Shown: piece after piece, positions 50,802 through 59,944 of the stretch
How positions within the stretch are numbered: position 1 is the first letter of the stretch
Layout: the number at the start of each line of letters is the position of its first letter
Assembly: GCF_030160715.1 (NCBI RefSeq)
Contig: NZ_BSOW01000002.1
Coordinates: 1-64,000 of the forward strand
From: Bradyrhizobium iriomotense
GTDB lineage: Bacteria; Pseudomonadota; Alphaproteobacteria; Rhizobiales; Xanthobacteraceae
DNA: 64,000 bases
Direction of reading: 5' to 3'
Translations under genes and position numbers: made by a program
The notes under the pieces: model-generated
The model's input: only the letters and a program-made list of their open reading frames with translations
Databases searched by the model: none
What the model was told of the DNA's origin: nothing

Positions 50802-51065
50802 ATGTCGATCAAGACCAAGATTGCCGCTGCTGCTCTCGCGGCCCTGACCATCACCGCAAGCGTTGCGTCCACCACCTCGAGCGCCGAGGCCAAGCCGCTC
50901 GGCTGGGGCTGGGGCGTCGGCGCCGGCATCGCCACCGCCGCCATCGTCGGCACGGCGATCGCCGCCAGCAACGATCCCTATTACTACGGCTATCACCGCT
51001 GCGGCTGGGTCGCCCAGTATGACGCCTTCGGCCACTACCTCGGCCGCGTCCGCACTTGCTACTGA
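50802..51065 (+). CDS. Small secreted protein
   Basis: The 87-residue product starts MSIKTKIAAA at 50802, preceded by GGAG; an ATG four codons earlier is less well placed. A signal peptide ends about residue 30 (SSAEAK). The mature part has a Gly/Ala hydrophobic stretch and a C-terminus with YYYGYHRCG and RVRTCY, two cysteines that may pair. Similar short proteins are common in Bradyrhizobium; function is unknown. A strong terminator follows. Confidence 0.75.
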   Translation: MSIKTKIAAAALAALTITASVASTTSSAEAKPLGWGWGVGAGIATAAIVGTAIAASNDPYYYGYHRCGWVAQYDAFGHYLGRVRTCY

Positions 51066-51144
51066 TCTTACGTAATTGAGGCCAAATCCCTGAGTGGATC
51101 CTGCGTCCGACACGGGCGCCTCATCCACCCCGTGTCGTGCCCCC

Positions 51145-51184
51145 GACCCCGTCCGGTTGTCCCCCCGGACGGGGTCATCTTTTT
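51145..51184 (+). terminator. Rho-independent terminator
   Basis: A perfect 12-bp stem, GACCCCGTCCGG (51145-51156) with CCGGACGGGGTC (51165-51176), has an eight-base loop and ATCTTTTT after it. It ends the transcript of the small secreted-protein gene. Confidence 0.93.
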
Positions 51185-51258
51185 CGCGCTGGGCGATGTT
51201 GCAGTCCCGTCACACAAGGATGCGAACCATCGCCTGCGACATTCTGCGCTTGTTGCTA

Positions 51259-51275
51259 TTGAGAATTATTCGCAA
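51259..51275. promoter_or_regulatory. Iron-box-like operator upstream of the porin gene
   Basis: TTGAGAATTATTCGCAA is an 8+1+8 near-palindrome with one mismatched pair. It resembles Fur/Irr-type iron boxes of the form GAGAAT-N-ATTCTC. It lies 140-156 bases before the start of the outer-membrane protein. Further TTGC/GCAA half-sites flank it. Confidence 0.55.
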
Positions 51276-51414
51276 TAAGGTTCGCAACAAGCGCAGGGAC
51301 TTGGGAAGAAATCACGTCCATTCGGGATCATCTGATCCGATCGGCTGGATGACCCAGACCTGATGACAGGATGGCCGCGAATCGGCAGGGATATCGCGGC
51401 GGGGCAATTCGCGT

Positions 51415-53424
51415 TTGGGGGCGTGCGTTTTGACGTTGAGAGTTCACCGACATCGTCTTTTGCAGACGGCCGCCGCGATCACCTGCGGCATGCTGGCGCT
51501 CCCCGCTGCCAGTCGCGCGGCCGATCTGCCACTGAAGGCGCCGGCGCTGCAAGCTGTCTATGACTGGACCGGTCTCTACATCGGCGCCCATGTCGGTTTC
51601 ACGCGCGGCACGTCGTCTGCGACGTTGACCGACCCGACGATCGCAACCGACAACAACGTCTTCGACGGCATGACCGGCGGCGTGCAGGCCGGCTACAACT
51701 ACCGGCTCAATTCGGGCCTGCTCCTCGGCGTCGAAGGCGACATTTCTTTTCCGAACTATCTGCCGTCCAACCACGTCGTGTCGGCGACGGCGACCGCACT
51801 GTCGAGCGCGGAAGAGCGCTGGGACTATGTCGCGAGCTTGCGCGCACGTCTCGGCTACACCACCGGCGCCTGGCTGTTCTATGCGACCGGCGGTCTTGCC
51901 TTTGCGGGTGAGCGCTTCCTTTCGACGCCCACCAACGACGTCGAGGACCGACGGTTGCACACCCGTCTCGGCTGGGCTGCGGGTGCCGGCGTCGAATATG
52001 CCTTTGCCCCGCACTGGACCGCGCGCCTTGAATATCTCTATCGCAAGTTCGACGACGCCAATGTCAGCTTCCCGTCGGGGGTGAACTACGCCTCGGCAAT
52101 GGACCTCCACACCATCCGCATCGGCCTCAATCGCAAGATCGATTGGCCGGGCATGCCGAGCTACAATCCGAAATCAGGCATCACCGACACCGAATCCGAT
52201 CGCTGGGAAATTCATGGCCAGTCGACCTTCTTGGCGCAGGGCTACCCGGCCTTTCATGCGCCCTATAGCGGGCCCAACAGCCTGACCCCGGCGCCGCAAT
52301 ATCAGGAGACCTGGAGCAACTCGCTCTATCTCAACGCACGTCTCTGGGACGGCGGCGAGGTCTACTACAATCCCGAGCTGCTGCAGGGCTTCGGCTTCAA
52401 CAACACGACGGGCGCCGCGGGCTTTCCCAATGGCGAGGCGCAGAAATCCGGCTTCCCCTACCCGCACTACAACACCTCGCGCCTGTTCCTGCGCCAGACC
52501 TTCGGCTTCGGCGGGGAGCAGGAAGAGCTCAGTAGCGGCCAGCTTCAGCTCGCCGGCAAGGCCGACGTCTCGCGCCTGACCGTGCAGGTCGGCAAATTCT
52601 CCGTCGTCGACGTGTTCGACGGCAATTCCTACGCGCACGACCCGCGCAAGGATTTCATGAACTGGTCGATCTGGGCCTCGGGCGCCTTCGATTATGCCGC
52701 CGACAAGCTCGGCCTCGGCTATGGCGCCACCGCCGAATTGAACCAGAAGCAATGGGCGCTGCGCGGCGGCTATTTCCTGATGGATGCCGAGTCGAACTCG
52801 AACAATTTCGACATGAACATCCCGCGGCGGGGCGAATATGTCGTGGAGCTGGAGACGCGCTATTCGCTGTTCGGCCAGCCCGGCAAGCTGCGCACTCTCG
52901 GCTTCGTCAACAGCACCTTCTCCGGCAGCTATCGCGAGACGCTGGACGATCCGGCGCTCAATCTCGACATCGCCCAGACCCGCCGTGGCCGCATCAAATA
53001 TGGCTACGCCCTCAATCTCGAGCAGGCCATCACCGACGACATCGGCCTGTTCGGCCGCTGGAGCTGGAATGATGGCCATAACGAGATCATGGCGTTTACC
53101 GACATCGACCGCAGCCTGTCGTTCGGCACCTCGATCAAGGGCACGAAATGGGGCCGGGCCGACGACGTCGTCGGCATCGCCGGCGCCATCAACGGCCTCT
53201 CGCAGGATCACCGCGACTTCATCGCCGCTGGCGGGCTTGGTCCACTGATCGGCGACGGCCAGCTCAACTACCGCAAGGAGCGCGTGCTGGAGACCTACTA
53301 TGCGCTGGCGCTGAACAAGGCGCTGACCTTCACCGCCGACTACCAGCTCATCGTAAACCCCGCCTACAACGCCGACCGCGGGCCGGTGTCGGTGTTTTCA
53401 GGACGACTGCACGGCGAGTTCTGA
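51415..53424 (+). CDS. Outer-membrane protein: OmpA-like barrel fused to an OprB-like porin
   Basis: The 669-residue frame runs from a TTG at 51415; a TTG at 51430 is an alternative and the start is uncertain. The signal peptide ends near SRAADLP. Residues about 48-245 form an eight-strand barrel of the rhizobial Omp25/OmpA-like kind (YDWTGLYIGAHVG, GGVQAGYNY and LEYLYRKFDD). Residues about 260-669 form a carbohydrate-selective OprB-like porin (RWEIHGQSTFLAQGYPAF, SRLFLRQTFGFGGEQ, GSYRETLDDP), ending in the terminal Phe of GRLHGEF. The two barrels in one chain are an unusual fusion, though I recall similar proteins in Bradyrhizobium. An iron-box-like site lies upstream. Confidence 0.85.
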   Translation: MGACVLTLRVHRHRLLQTAAAITCGMLALPAASRAADLPLKAPALQAVYDWTGLYIGAHVGFTRGTSSATLTDPTIATDNNVFDGMTGGVQAGYNYRLNSGLLLGVEGDISFPNYLPSNHVVSATATALSSAEERWDYVASLRARLGYTTGAWLFYATGGLAFAGERFLSTPTNDVEDRRLHTRLGWAAGAGVEYAFAPHWTARLEYLYRKFDDANVSFPSGVNYASAMDLHTIRIGLNRKIDWPGMPSYNPKSGITDTESDRWEIHGQSTFLAQGYPAFHAPYSGPNSLTPAPQYQETWSNSLYLNARLWDGGEVYYNPELLQGFGFNNTTGAAGFPNGEAQKSGFPYPHYNTSRLFLRQTFGFGGEQEELSSGQLQLAGKADVSRLTVQVGKFSVVDVFDGNSYAHDPRKDFMNWSIWASGAFDYAADKLGLGYGATAELNQKQWALRGGYFLMDAESNSNNFDMNIPRRGEYVVELETRYSLFGQPGKLRTLGFVNSTFSGSYRETLDDPALNLDIAQTRRGRIKYGYALNLEQAITDDIGLFGRWSWNDGHNEIMAFTDIDRSLSFGTSIKGTKWGRADDVVGIAGAINGLSQDHRDFIAAGGLGPLIGDGQLNYRKERVLETYYALALNKALTFTADYQLIVNPAYNADRGPVSVFSGRLHGEF

Positions 53425-53773
53425 CGCGTCATCGGGAAAGCTCGACGTAGAGTCGCTGTTCGTCGGGCAGCGCGGAAACAGGTAGTAGCTGAGTAGCTGT
53501 CGGAAAGCGTTGCGGTCCCGGCGCCGTCCGGCAAGGCAACTCGCTTCAATTTTCCTGGCTGCGTTTAGCCTTCGTTAATGATGCCGCTCGATCCGGCAAT
53601 GGCGGATTTTTCGCGGCCCGTGTTCGCCCGATCCGCGTAAGCTTTACTTAACAGGCCATCTTCAAAGTTCCGCTCTGCCGAGAGGTCGGCAGAGGTCGCC
53701 CGGTCGCGTTCCCCGGTCCTCGATCCTTGATAAGCCAGAGAGATTGCCTCTGCCGGGACCCACGGCGATTAGG
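53425..53773. other. Intergenic region and leader of the Tad-type operon
   Basis: No gene is seen. CTCTGCCGA (53673-53681) pairs with TCGGCAGAG (53686-53694) across a four-base loop. The hairpin has no T tract and lies about 80 bases before the first TadG-like gene; it may be a leader structure. Confidence 0.5.
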
Positions 53774-55315
53774 ATGAAGATCATGCTCCGCGCTTGGTTG
53801 TATCGTTTTGCCAGAGATCGCAAGGCCAACGTCGCCGTGATCTTTGCGCTTGTGATGGTTCCGACCGTCTTTCTGCTGGGCATGGCGCTGGACTACACTC
53901 ATACGCAGCACATGAAGGTGGACCTCGACGCCGCCACCGACGCTGCCGCCGTCGCCACCGTCACCTCGGCGATGATGCAGCAGAGCCCGACGGCGGCCCA
54001 GACCGCAGCGAAGAACGTCTTCAACATCACCGCGACTTCCCTGGTAAACAACAACAACCTGGCGGGGCAACCAACTCTCACGGTCGCGGTCAATTGCAGC
54101 AGCCCCAACTCTACAACAGGCTACTGTACCTACGGCTCCTGCCCTAACTCGGACACCGTCTATTCTGACCCTGTCAATTCAAACAACCAGGTCGTTCGCA
54201 ACGTCCAGGTTTGCTACAACGCGACTGCGACCAATGCCTTTCCGAGCCTGCTCAAGCAGGCGAGCTGGCCGTTCAATGGTCAGTCAATGGCACGCAACCA
54301 GGGCGCACCCAACATCAATTTCTATCTCTTGCTGGACGACTCGCCTTCCATGGCGATCGGCGCAACATCGACCGACATCAACACGCTGATCGCCAACACG
54401 CAAAAGCAGGTCGATTCAAACGGGACCAAAGGGTGCGGGTTCGCATGCCACGAAACCAATCCTGCCGCGGACAATCTGGGCAATACAGGCGGGATTGATA
54501 ACTACCAGCTTGCTCGCAATCTCGGCCTCACGTTACGCATTGATCGTGTAACGCAGGCAGTCCAAGCCCTGATGAATACCGCCTACCAGATATCGAACAT
54601 CAATCGAAACACCTATGGGGTCGCGATCTATACGTTCGATTATCAGTTGAACAGCAGCACGCCGATCTTCGCGCCTAGCGGAAAGCCTGGGGTGGTGCAA
54701 ACCCCCGTGACGCCGGCATCGACGACCAGCTACACGGTATCGTTCATCCAGAATGCAGCCAACAGCATTGCGGTCCTGCCAGTCTACAAAAACAACTACC
54801 TGACATCGACGAACAATAACAGCGACGCCGACACCAGCATCGCGGGCGCATTGAACGCTCTCAACAACATCATGCCGGCGCCGGGGAACGGCACCAACGT
54901 CGGTACCGATACGCCCCAGGAAGTGGTCTTCCTCGTGACCGATGGCGTTGAAGACGTGATGACTACGACCGACTCGTACACAAAGACCTGCAACAAGACG
55001 CTCAGTGGTAAGCGCTGCCAGCAGCCGCTCGACCCCGCGATCTGCACCACCATCAAGAACAAGAAGATCCGCATCGCGGTGCTTTACACCGAATACGACG
55101 ACTCGGCGCTCCATAAAAGCAACGCCTGGTACGACAAGTGGATCTACCCCTTCAACGGCACGTCCACCGGCGCGACCAGCGAGATCGAGACAAACCTGAA
55201 AGCCTGCGCCTCATCGGCCGATTTGTACACCAAGGTGTCGACCAACGGCGACATCACGAGCGCACTCCAGGCTCTGTTCCTCAAGGTCGCGTCCAACCCC
55301 CGCCTGACCCAGTAG
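53774..55315 (+). CDS. TadG-like protein with von Willebrand A domain
   Basis: The 513-residue product is best read from MKIMLRAWLY at 53774, though an ATG-like start at 53744 is open. The N-terminus is the TadE/TadG pseudopilin helix (ANVAVIFALVMVPTVFLLGMALD). A VWA domain follows with the metal site DDSPSM at about residue 193 and FLVTDGVED later. TadG-type proteins are exported and help build or regulate Flp/Tad pili. Many Asn/Thr residues suggest a surface-exposed chain. The first of three such genes; no tadA, tadB or rcpA is seen in the window. Confidence 0.85.
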   Translation: MKIMLRAWLYRFARDRKANVAVIFALVMVPTVFLLGMALDYTHTQHMKVDLDAATDAAAVATVTSAMMQQSPTAAQTAAKNVFNITATSLVNNNNLAGQPTLTVAVNCSSPNSTTGYCTYGSCPNSDTVYSDPVNSNNQVVRNVQVCYNATATNAFPSLLKQASWPFNGQSMARNQGAPNINFYLLLDDSPSMAIGATSTDINTLIANTQKQVDSNGTKGCGFACHETNPAADNLGNTGGIDNYQLARNLGLTLRIDRVTQAVQALMNTAYQISNINRNTYGVAIYTFDYQLNSSTPIFAPSGKPGVVQTPVTPASTTSYTVSFIQNAANSIAVLPVYKNNYLTSTNNNSDADTSIAGALNALNNIMPAPGNGTNVGTDTPQEVVFLVTDGVEDVMTTTDSYTKTCNKTLSGKRCQQPLDPAICTTIKNKKIRIAVLYTEYDDSALHKSNAWYDKWIYPFNGTSTGATSEIETNLKACASSADLYTKVSTNGDITSALQALFLKVASNPRLTQ

Positions 55316-55326
55316 AGTAAGCAGTC

Positions 55327-55887
55327 ATGACCGCCACGCACCCCGCACCCATAACCAAACGCCGCCGCTGGCGCGCGTTCTTTGCGGACCGGAAGGGCGC
55401 AACCGCGGTCGAGTTCGCATTGATCGGCGCACCGTTCATCGCTTTGCTGCTCGCGATCATCCAGACCTTCCTTGTTTTCTTCGCCCAGCAACTCCTGGAA
55501 CAGGTGGTGAACCAAGCCAGCCGGGCGATCCTGACGGGGCAGGCGCAGGCCCAGAGCATGACCAAGGCCCAGTTTGCCAATGCGGTCTGCTCCAACGTTG
55601 TGATCCTATTCGACTGCCAAGGCCTGATGATCGACGTCCAGGTTGCCAGCGCATGGAGTTCGGCGAACACAGGCATGCCAACCCTGACCTACGACGCCCA
55701 AGGAAACGTGTCGAACACCTGGCAATACAGCCCCGGCAATCAGGGCGACATCGTTGTCGTGCGGGTGATGTATCTGTGGCCGGTTTACTTGGGTCCACTC
55801 GGCTTCAATCTGGCGAACCAATCGAATGGCAGCCGCCTGATCATGGCGTCCACGGCTTTCATGAACGAGGCCTTTGTCAACTCATGA
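55327..55887 (+). CDS. TadE-like pseudopilin
   Basis: The 186-residue product starts 11 bases after the TadG-like gene. It begins with a basic cytoplasmic stretch, then the TadE signature GATAVEFALIGAPFIALLLAII, a single membrane helix with the conserved Glu five residues after the processing region. The rest is exported. It overlaps the next gene by ATGA. Confidence 0.88.
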   Translation: MTATHPAPITKRRRWRAFFADRKGATAVEFALIGAPFIALLLAIIQTFLVFFAQQLLEQVVNQASRAILTGQAQAQSMTKAQFANAVCSNVVILFDCQGLMIDVQVASAWSSANTGMPTLTYDAQGNVSNTWQYSPGNQGDIVVVRVMYLWPVYLGPLGFNLANQSNGSRLIMASTAFMNEAFVNS

Positions 55888-56444
55888 GCCGGAGGCTTCA
55901 CCGCATGCGGAACTTATGGGTCGACACTCGCGCCGTCGCCGCGGTGGAATTCGCCATTGTGGTGCCGTTCATGCTGCTGCTCTATGTGGGCGGCGTCGAA
56001 CTCGGGAACGCGATGGCGATCGGTGTCAAGGTCAGCGAAACCGCCCACACGGTCGCGGACCTGGTGTCACGAAACGCTTGCGTCACCGACTCATCGCTGA
56101 GCACCATGCTTGGCGCGTCGGCGGCGACGATCGCTCCTTATACCTCCTCTCCCTATTCCTCGACGAGTCTCACGGTAATCGTGTCGGAAGTGTCCACGGA
56201 CGCCAAGGGCAATGCGACCGTGACCTGGAGCAAGGCGCTCAACGGGACTCCGCTGAGCGGCTCGGTAACCTTGCCAGCGTCCCTCGGCACTCCCTCGCCC
56301 GCCAACGTGTCGTTGATACTTGGCCAGGTCACGTACCAATACACGCCCAACCTTGGCTATACGATCAGCGGGACCATCCCGATCAGCGAGAGTTATTACC
56401 TGTATCCGCGCGTTTCCTCCACCGTGCAGTATCCGTGCAGCTAA
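55884..56444 (+). CDS. TadE/TadG-like pseudopilin
   Basis: The 186-residue product starts MSRRLHRMRN, overlapping the previous stop. The helix reads AVAAVEFAIVVPFMLLLYVGG with the conserved Glu. The exported part is rich in Ser, Thr and Val and ends VQYPCS. It completes a three-gene minor-pilin set with the TadG- and TadE-like genes. Confidence 0.87.
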   Translation: MSRRLHRMRNLWVDTRAVAAVEFAIVVPFMLLLYVGGVELGNAMAIGVKVSETAHTVADLVSRNACVTDSSLSTMLGASAATIAPYTSSPYSSTSLTVIVSEVSTDAKGNATVTWSKALNGTPLSGSVTLPASLGTPSPANVSLILGQVTYQYTPNLGYTISGTIPISESYYLYPRVSSTVQYPCS

Positions 56445-56608
56445 GAGAGCGCCAGCCGCGGCGGTCGACACAAACACGCGCCAGCATTGCCGCCTGACCC
56501 GGACCGTGCGGCAATTTGATCGGAACCGGGCGAACCGCGCAGTGATTGCCTATATTGGGGTACGGCCCGGCGTTCGCCTGGCCGCGTTTCAACCCATTGC
56601 CGCCAAAT

Positions 56609-57907
56609 ATGCTCTCGCTCGAACTCGTCATCGTCGTCCTGCTGATCGTCATTAACGGCCTGTTGTCCATGTCGGAGCTGGCCGTCGTCTCCTCGCGCCC
56701 GGCCCGGCTCTCGATGCTGGCGGCCAGGGGGGTGCGCGGCGCCGAGCGCGCACTGGCGCTGGCGTCCGATCCCGGAAAGTTTCTCTCGACGGTGCAGATC
56801 GGCATCACGCTGGTCGGCGTGCTGTCAGGCGCGTTCTCGGGCGCAACGCTCGGGCAGCGGCTGGCGCAATGGCTGCTCGGGCTTGGCCTCTCGTCAGGGG
56901 CCGCCGACATCGTCGGCGTCGGCATCGTGGTGACGCTCATCACCTACGCGACGCTGATCGTCGGCGAACTCGTGCCCAAGCAGGTGGCGCTGCGCGACCC
57001 CGAAAGCATCGCGGTCAAGGTCGCGCCGGTGATGGACTGGCTCGCGAAGATCTCGCTGCCGCTGGTGGTGCTGCTGGATCTCTCCGGCAAGCTGATCCTG
57101 ACGCTGCTCGGCCGCAGCGGCAAGGCGGAGGAGAAGGTTTCGGAGGACGAGATCCATCACCTCGTCAGCGAGGCCGAGAGCGCGGGCGTGCTGGAGCCTG
57201 GCGAGAAGGAGATGATCGCGGGCGTGATGCGGCTCGGCGACCGTCCGGTCGGCGCCGTCATGACGCCGCGCACGGAGGTCGACGAGATCGATCTCAGCGA
57301 CGCGCCGGAGACGATCCGCGAGGTCATGTCGAAAAGCCCGCATTCGCGCTTTCCCGTGTCCGATGGCGACCGCAACAAGCCGATCGGCGTGCTCCAGGCC
57401 AAGGATCTGCTCGTCGCCTATATGAACGAGCGCACGCCCGATCTGCGCGCGCTGGTGCGCGACGCGCCGGTGATTCCGGCCTCCGCCGATGCACGCGACG
57501 TGCTGGCAATCCTGAAGGCGGCGCCGGTGCATATCGGCCTCGTCTACGACGAATACGGCGCCTTCGAAGGCGTGGTCACCGCGGCCGACATTCTGGAATC
57601 CATCGTCGGCGCGTTCCATTCCGAGGAAGGCCCACCGGAGCCGGCCTACGTCGCGCGCGCCGACGGCTCGCTGCTGGTCTCGGGCTGGATGCCCGTCGAC
57701 GAATTCGGCGAGCTGCTCGGCTTCGAGCTGCCGCCGCATCACCGCTACAACACCGTCGCCGGCCTCGTGCTGCAACATTTCAACGTGCTGCCGAACGTCG
57801 GCGATGCCTTCGACCTCGGCGGCTGGCATCTCGAGGTCGTCGATCTCGACGGCCGAAGGATCGACAAAATTCTGGCAAGCCGGAGGAGCGAGCAGGCCGC
57901 AGCGTGA
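56609..57907 (+). CDS. CorC/HlyC-family membrane protein (DUF21-CBS-CorC)
   Basis: The 432-residue product starts MLSLELVIVV at 56609; a start at 56546 would add 21 residues. Residues 1-190 are the DUF21 (CNNM) domain with four membrane helices. Two CBS domains follow at about 200-330 (MTPRTEVDEIDL, FPVSDGDRNKPIGVLQAKDLL and IGLVYDEYGAFEGVVTAADIL). The C-terminus is a CorC/HlyC transporter-associated domain. The family takes part in Mg2+ or Co2+ efflux. Confidence 0.93.
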   Translation: MLSLELVIVVLLIVINGLLSMSELAVVSSRPARLSMLAARGVRGAERALALASDPGKFLSTVQIGITLVGVLSGAFSGATLGQRLAQWLLGLGLSSGAADIVGVGIVVTLITYATLIVGELVPKQVALRDPESIAVKVAPVMDWLAKISLPLVVLLDLSGKLILTLLGRSGKAEEKVSEDEIHHLVSEAESAGVLEPGEKEMIAGVMRLGDRPVGAVMTPRTEVDEIDLSDAPETIREVMSKSPHSRFPVSDGDRNKPIGVLQAKDLLVAYMNERTPDLRALVRDAPVIPASADARDVLAILKAAPVHIGLVYDEYGAFEGVVTAADILESIVGAFHSEEGPPEPAYVARADGSLLVSGWMPVDEFGELLGFELPPHHRYNTVAGLVLQHFNVLPNVGDAFDLGGWHLEVVDLDGRRIDKILASRRSEQAAA

Positions 57908-57936
57908 GCTGCGTCTCCGCGCGAGCCCGGGCCCCC

Positions 57937-59622
57937 TCACATCGCCGGCTGGAACGAATCCGCCCGCGCCATCCGCCAGGCATCGCGGAAGCGCGGATCC
58001 TCGGTGCCTTCGAGCAGCTCGCCCGGGCGCAGCGCCGGATAGAGCTGTGCGAAGGATTTGACTTCGGTGGTCGAGGTGCGCTGGGTGAAGTGAATGGGAC
58101 GCAGCTCCTGCGGATGCTCGAGGCCGGCCGCGGCGATCAGCTCGGACAGCGAATGCAGTGTCGCGTGGTGATAGTTGTGCACGCGGTCGATCTTGAGCGG
58201 CACGTAGAGCGCGCGGGCGCGCGTCGGGTCCTGCGTCGCGACACCGGTCGGGCAGCGGTCGGTGTGGCAGCTCAAGGACTGGATGCAGCCGAGCGAGAAC
58301 ATGAATCCGCGCGCCGAATTGCACCAGTCGGCACCGATCGCCATGGCGCGCGCCATGTCGAAGGCGGTCGCGACCTTGCCCGACGCGCCGATCCTGATGC
58401 GGTCGCGCGCGTTGATGCCGACCAGCGCATTGTGCACGAAGTTGACGCCCTCGCGCATCGGCATGCCCAGATGATCCATGAACTCGAGCGGCGCAGCGCC
58501 GGTGCCGCCTTCATTGCCGTCGACGACGATGAAGTCCGGGTAGATGCCGGTCTGAAGCATCGCCTTGCAGATCGCCAGGAACTCCCAGGTGTGGCCGATG
58601 CACAGCTTGAAGCCGGCCGGCTTGCCGCCGGAGAGTTTTCGCATCTCGGCGATGAATTGCATCATGCCGATCGGGGTGGAGAAAGCGCGGTGCGAGGCCG
58701 GCGAGATGCAGTCCTCGCCCATCTTGACGCCGCGGATCTTCGAAATCTCTTCGGAGACCTTGGCCGCCGGCAGCACGCCGCCATGGCCGGGCTTGGCGCC
58801 CTGGCTGATCTTGAGCTCGACCATCTTGATCTGGTCTTCGGTCGCGACGCGCGCGAACGCATCCGGATCGAACGTGCCGTCGAGATGGCGGCAGCCGAAA
58901 TAGCCCGAGCCGATCTCCCAGATGATGTCGCCGCCCATCTCGCGGTGGTAGGGGCTGACGCCGCCCTCGCCGGTGTCATGGGCGAAGCCGCCTCTCTTGG
59001 CGCCGGCGTTCAGCGCCCGCACCGCGTTCGGACTGAGCGCGCCAAAGCTCATCGCCGAGACGTTGAACACGGAGGCCAAATAGGGCTTCGTGCAATCCGG
59101 CCCGCCGATGGTGACGCGAAACTTCTCCTCGACCCGTGCCTTCGGCGAGACCGAGTGATGCATCCACTCATAACCCTCGCGATAGACGTCCTCCTGCGTG
59201 CCGAAGGGGCGCTTGTCGAGCTGCATCTTGGCGCGCTGATAGACCACCGCGCGGGTGTCGCGCGAGAACGGCATGCCGTCCTTCTCGCTCTCGAAGAAAT
59301 ACTGCCGCATCTCCGGGCGGATCTCTTCGAGCAGGAAGCGCATATGCGCCGAGATCGGGTAGTTGCGCAGGACCGCGTGGCCCTTTTGCAGGAGATCGCG
59401 GACGCCAAGCAGCGTGAGGGCGCCGAAGATCAGGATCGGGATCAGCAGGATGTCGAAGATCTTGCGGTCGGCAATGCCGAAGCCGATCAGGAGCGCGGTG
59501 ACGACCGCGCAGATCGTGAGCACGATGAAGCGTGGCGAGAACGGAATCAGCAGGGTTTCCATGAAACCCTCTTCGAGGGGCCCACGGGTCGATTTCGGCG
59601 GTTTACTATTTTCGTCGGCCAC
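57937..59622 (-). CDS. FMN-binding glutamate-synthase-family protein
   Basis: The 561-residue product starts MADENSKPPK. The N-terminus has two membrane helices (about residues 25-70), which ordinary glutamate synthase lacks. The main part is the FMN-binding synthase barrel of GltB, with AMSFGALSPNAV, GEGGVSPYH, GAKPGHGGVLPAAKV and GNEGGTGAAP. The [3Fe-4S] motif C-x5-C-x4-C (GCIQSLSCHTDRCPTGVATQ) is complete. The glutamine amidotransferase domain is absent, so it is a stand-alone member of unknown substrate rather than true GOGAT. Convergent with the CorC-like gene. Confidence 0.92.
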   Translation of the reverse strand: MADENSKPPKSTRGPLEEGFMETLLIPFSPRFIVLTICAVVTALLIGFGIADRKIFDILLIPILIFGALTLLGVRDLLQKGHAVLRNYPISAHMRFLLEEIRPEMRQYFFESEKDGMPFSRDTRAVVYQRAKMQLDKRPFGTQEDVYREGYEWMHHSVSPKARVEEKFRVTIGGPDCTKPYLASVFNVSAMSFGALSPNAVRALNAGAKRGGFAHDTGEGGVSPYHREMGGDIIWEIGSGYFGCRHLDGTFDPDAFARVATEDQIKMVELKISQGAKPGHGGVLPAAKVSEEISKIRGVKMGEDCISPASHRAFSTPIGMMQFIAEMRKLSGGKPAGFKLCIGHTWEFLAICKAMLQTGIYPDFIVVDGNEGGTGAAPLEFMDHLGMPMREGVNFVHNALVGINARDRIRIGASGKVATAFDMARAMAIGADWCNSARGFMFSLGCIQSLSCHTDRCPTGVATQDPTRARALYVPLKIDRVHNYHHATLHSLSELIAAAGLEHPQELRPIHFTQRTSTTEVKSFAQLYPALRPGELLEGTEDPRFRDAWRMARADSFQPAM

Positions 59623-59857
59623 GATCCCATCCTCTCATCGGAATGACGGGGTATGATACGCCCGCGCCCCTCTTACGGATATGACGCGGCTTGCGTTTCA
59701 GGCCAGCGAATTCGCTCGACGCAGATCGATCCGCCGGGAGGCGGGCTGCTGCGGTGCAATAGACTGGCGCGGAATGAGACAGCGGTGATGGCCTGGAGAG
59801 GCAAGGCGCTGGTTTTGACCGCCTAGTGCGGCCCGCGGCGCCACCACAAACTCAGGT

Positions 59858-59902
59858 GTCGTCCCGGACAAGCGAGCGTAGCGAGCGCCGATCCGGGACG
59901 AC
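59858..59902. repeat. Palindromic intergenic repeat
   Basis: GTCGTCCCGGA (59858-59868) pairs with TCCGGGACGAC (59892-59902) around a loop that contains a smaller repeat of GCGAGCG. Such 'GTCCCGGACAAGCGAGCG' elements are, to my knowledge, frequent in Bradyrhizobium intergenic regions. Confidence 0.7.
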
Positions 59903-59944
59903 GATAGTGGGATGTGGCGCGGGATCGCGCCAACCGCGCGGAGA

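Noticed and set aside
56869..59646. Plus-strand 925-residue frame
   Set aside because: It spans two real genes in the wrong frame or strand and shows Arg/Ala-rich shadow sequence.
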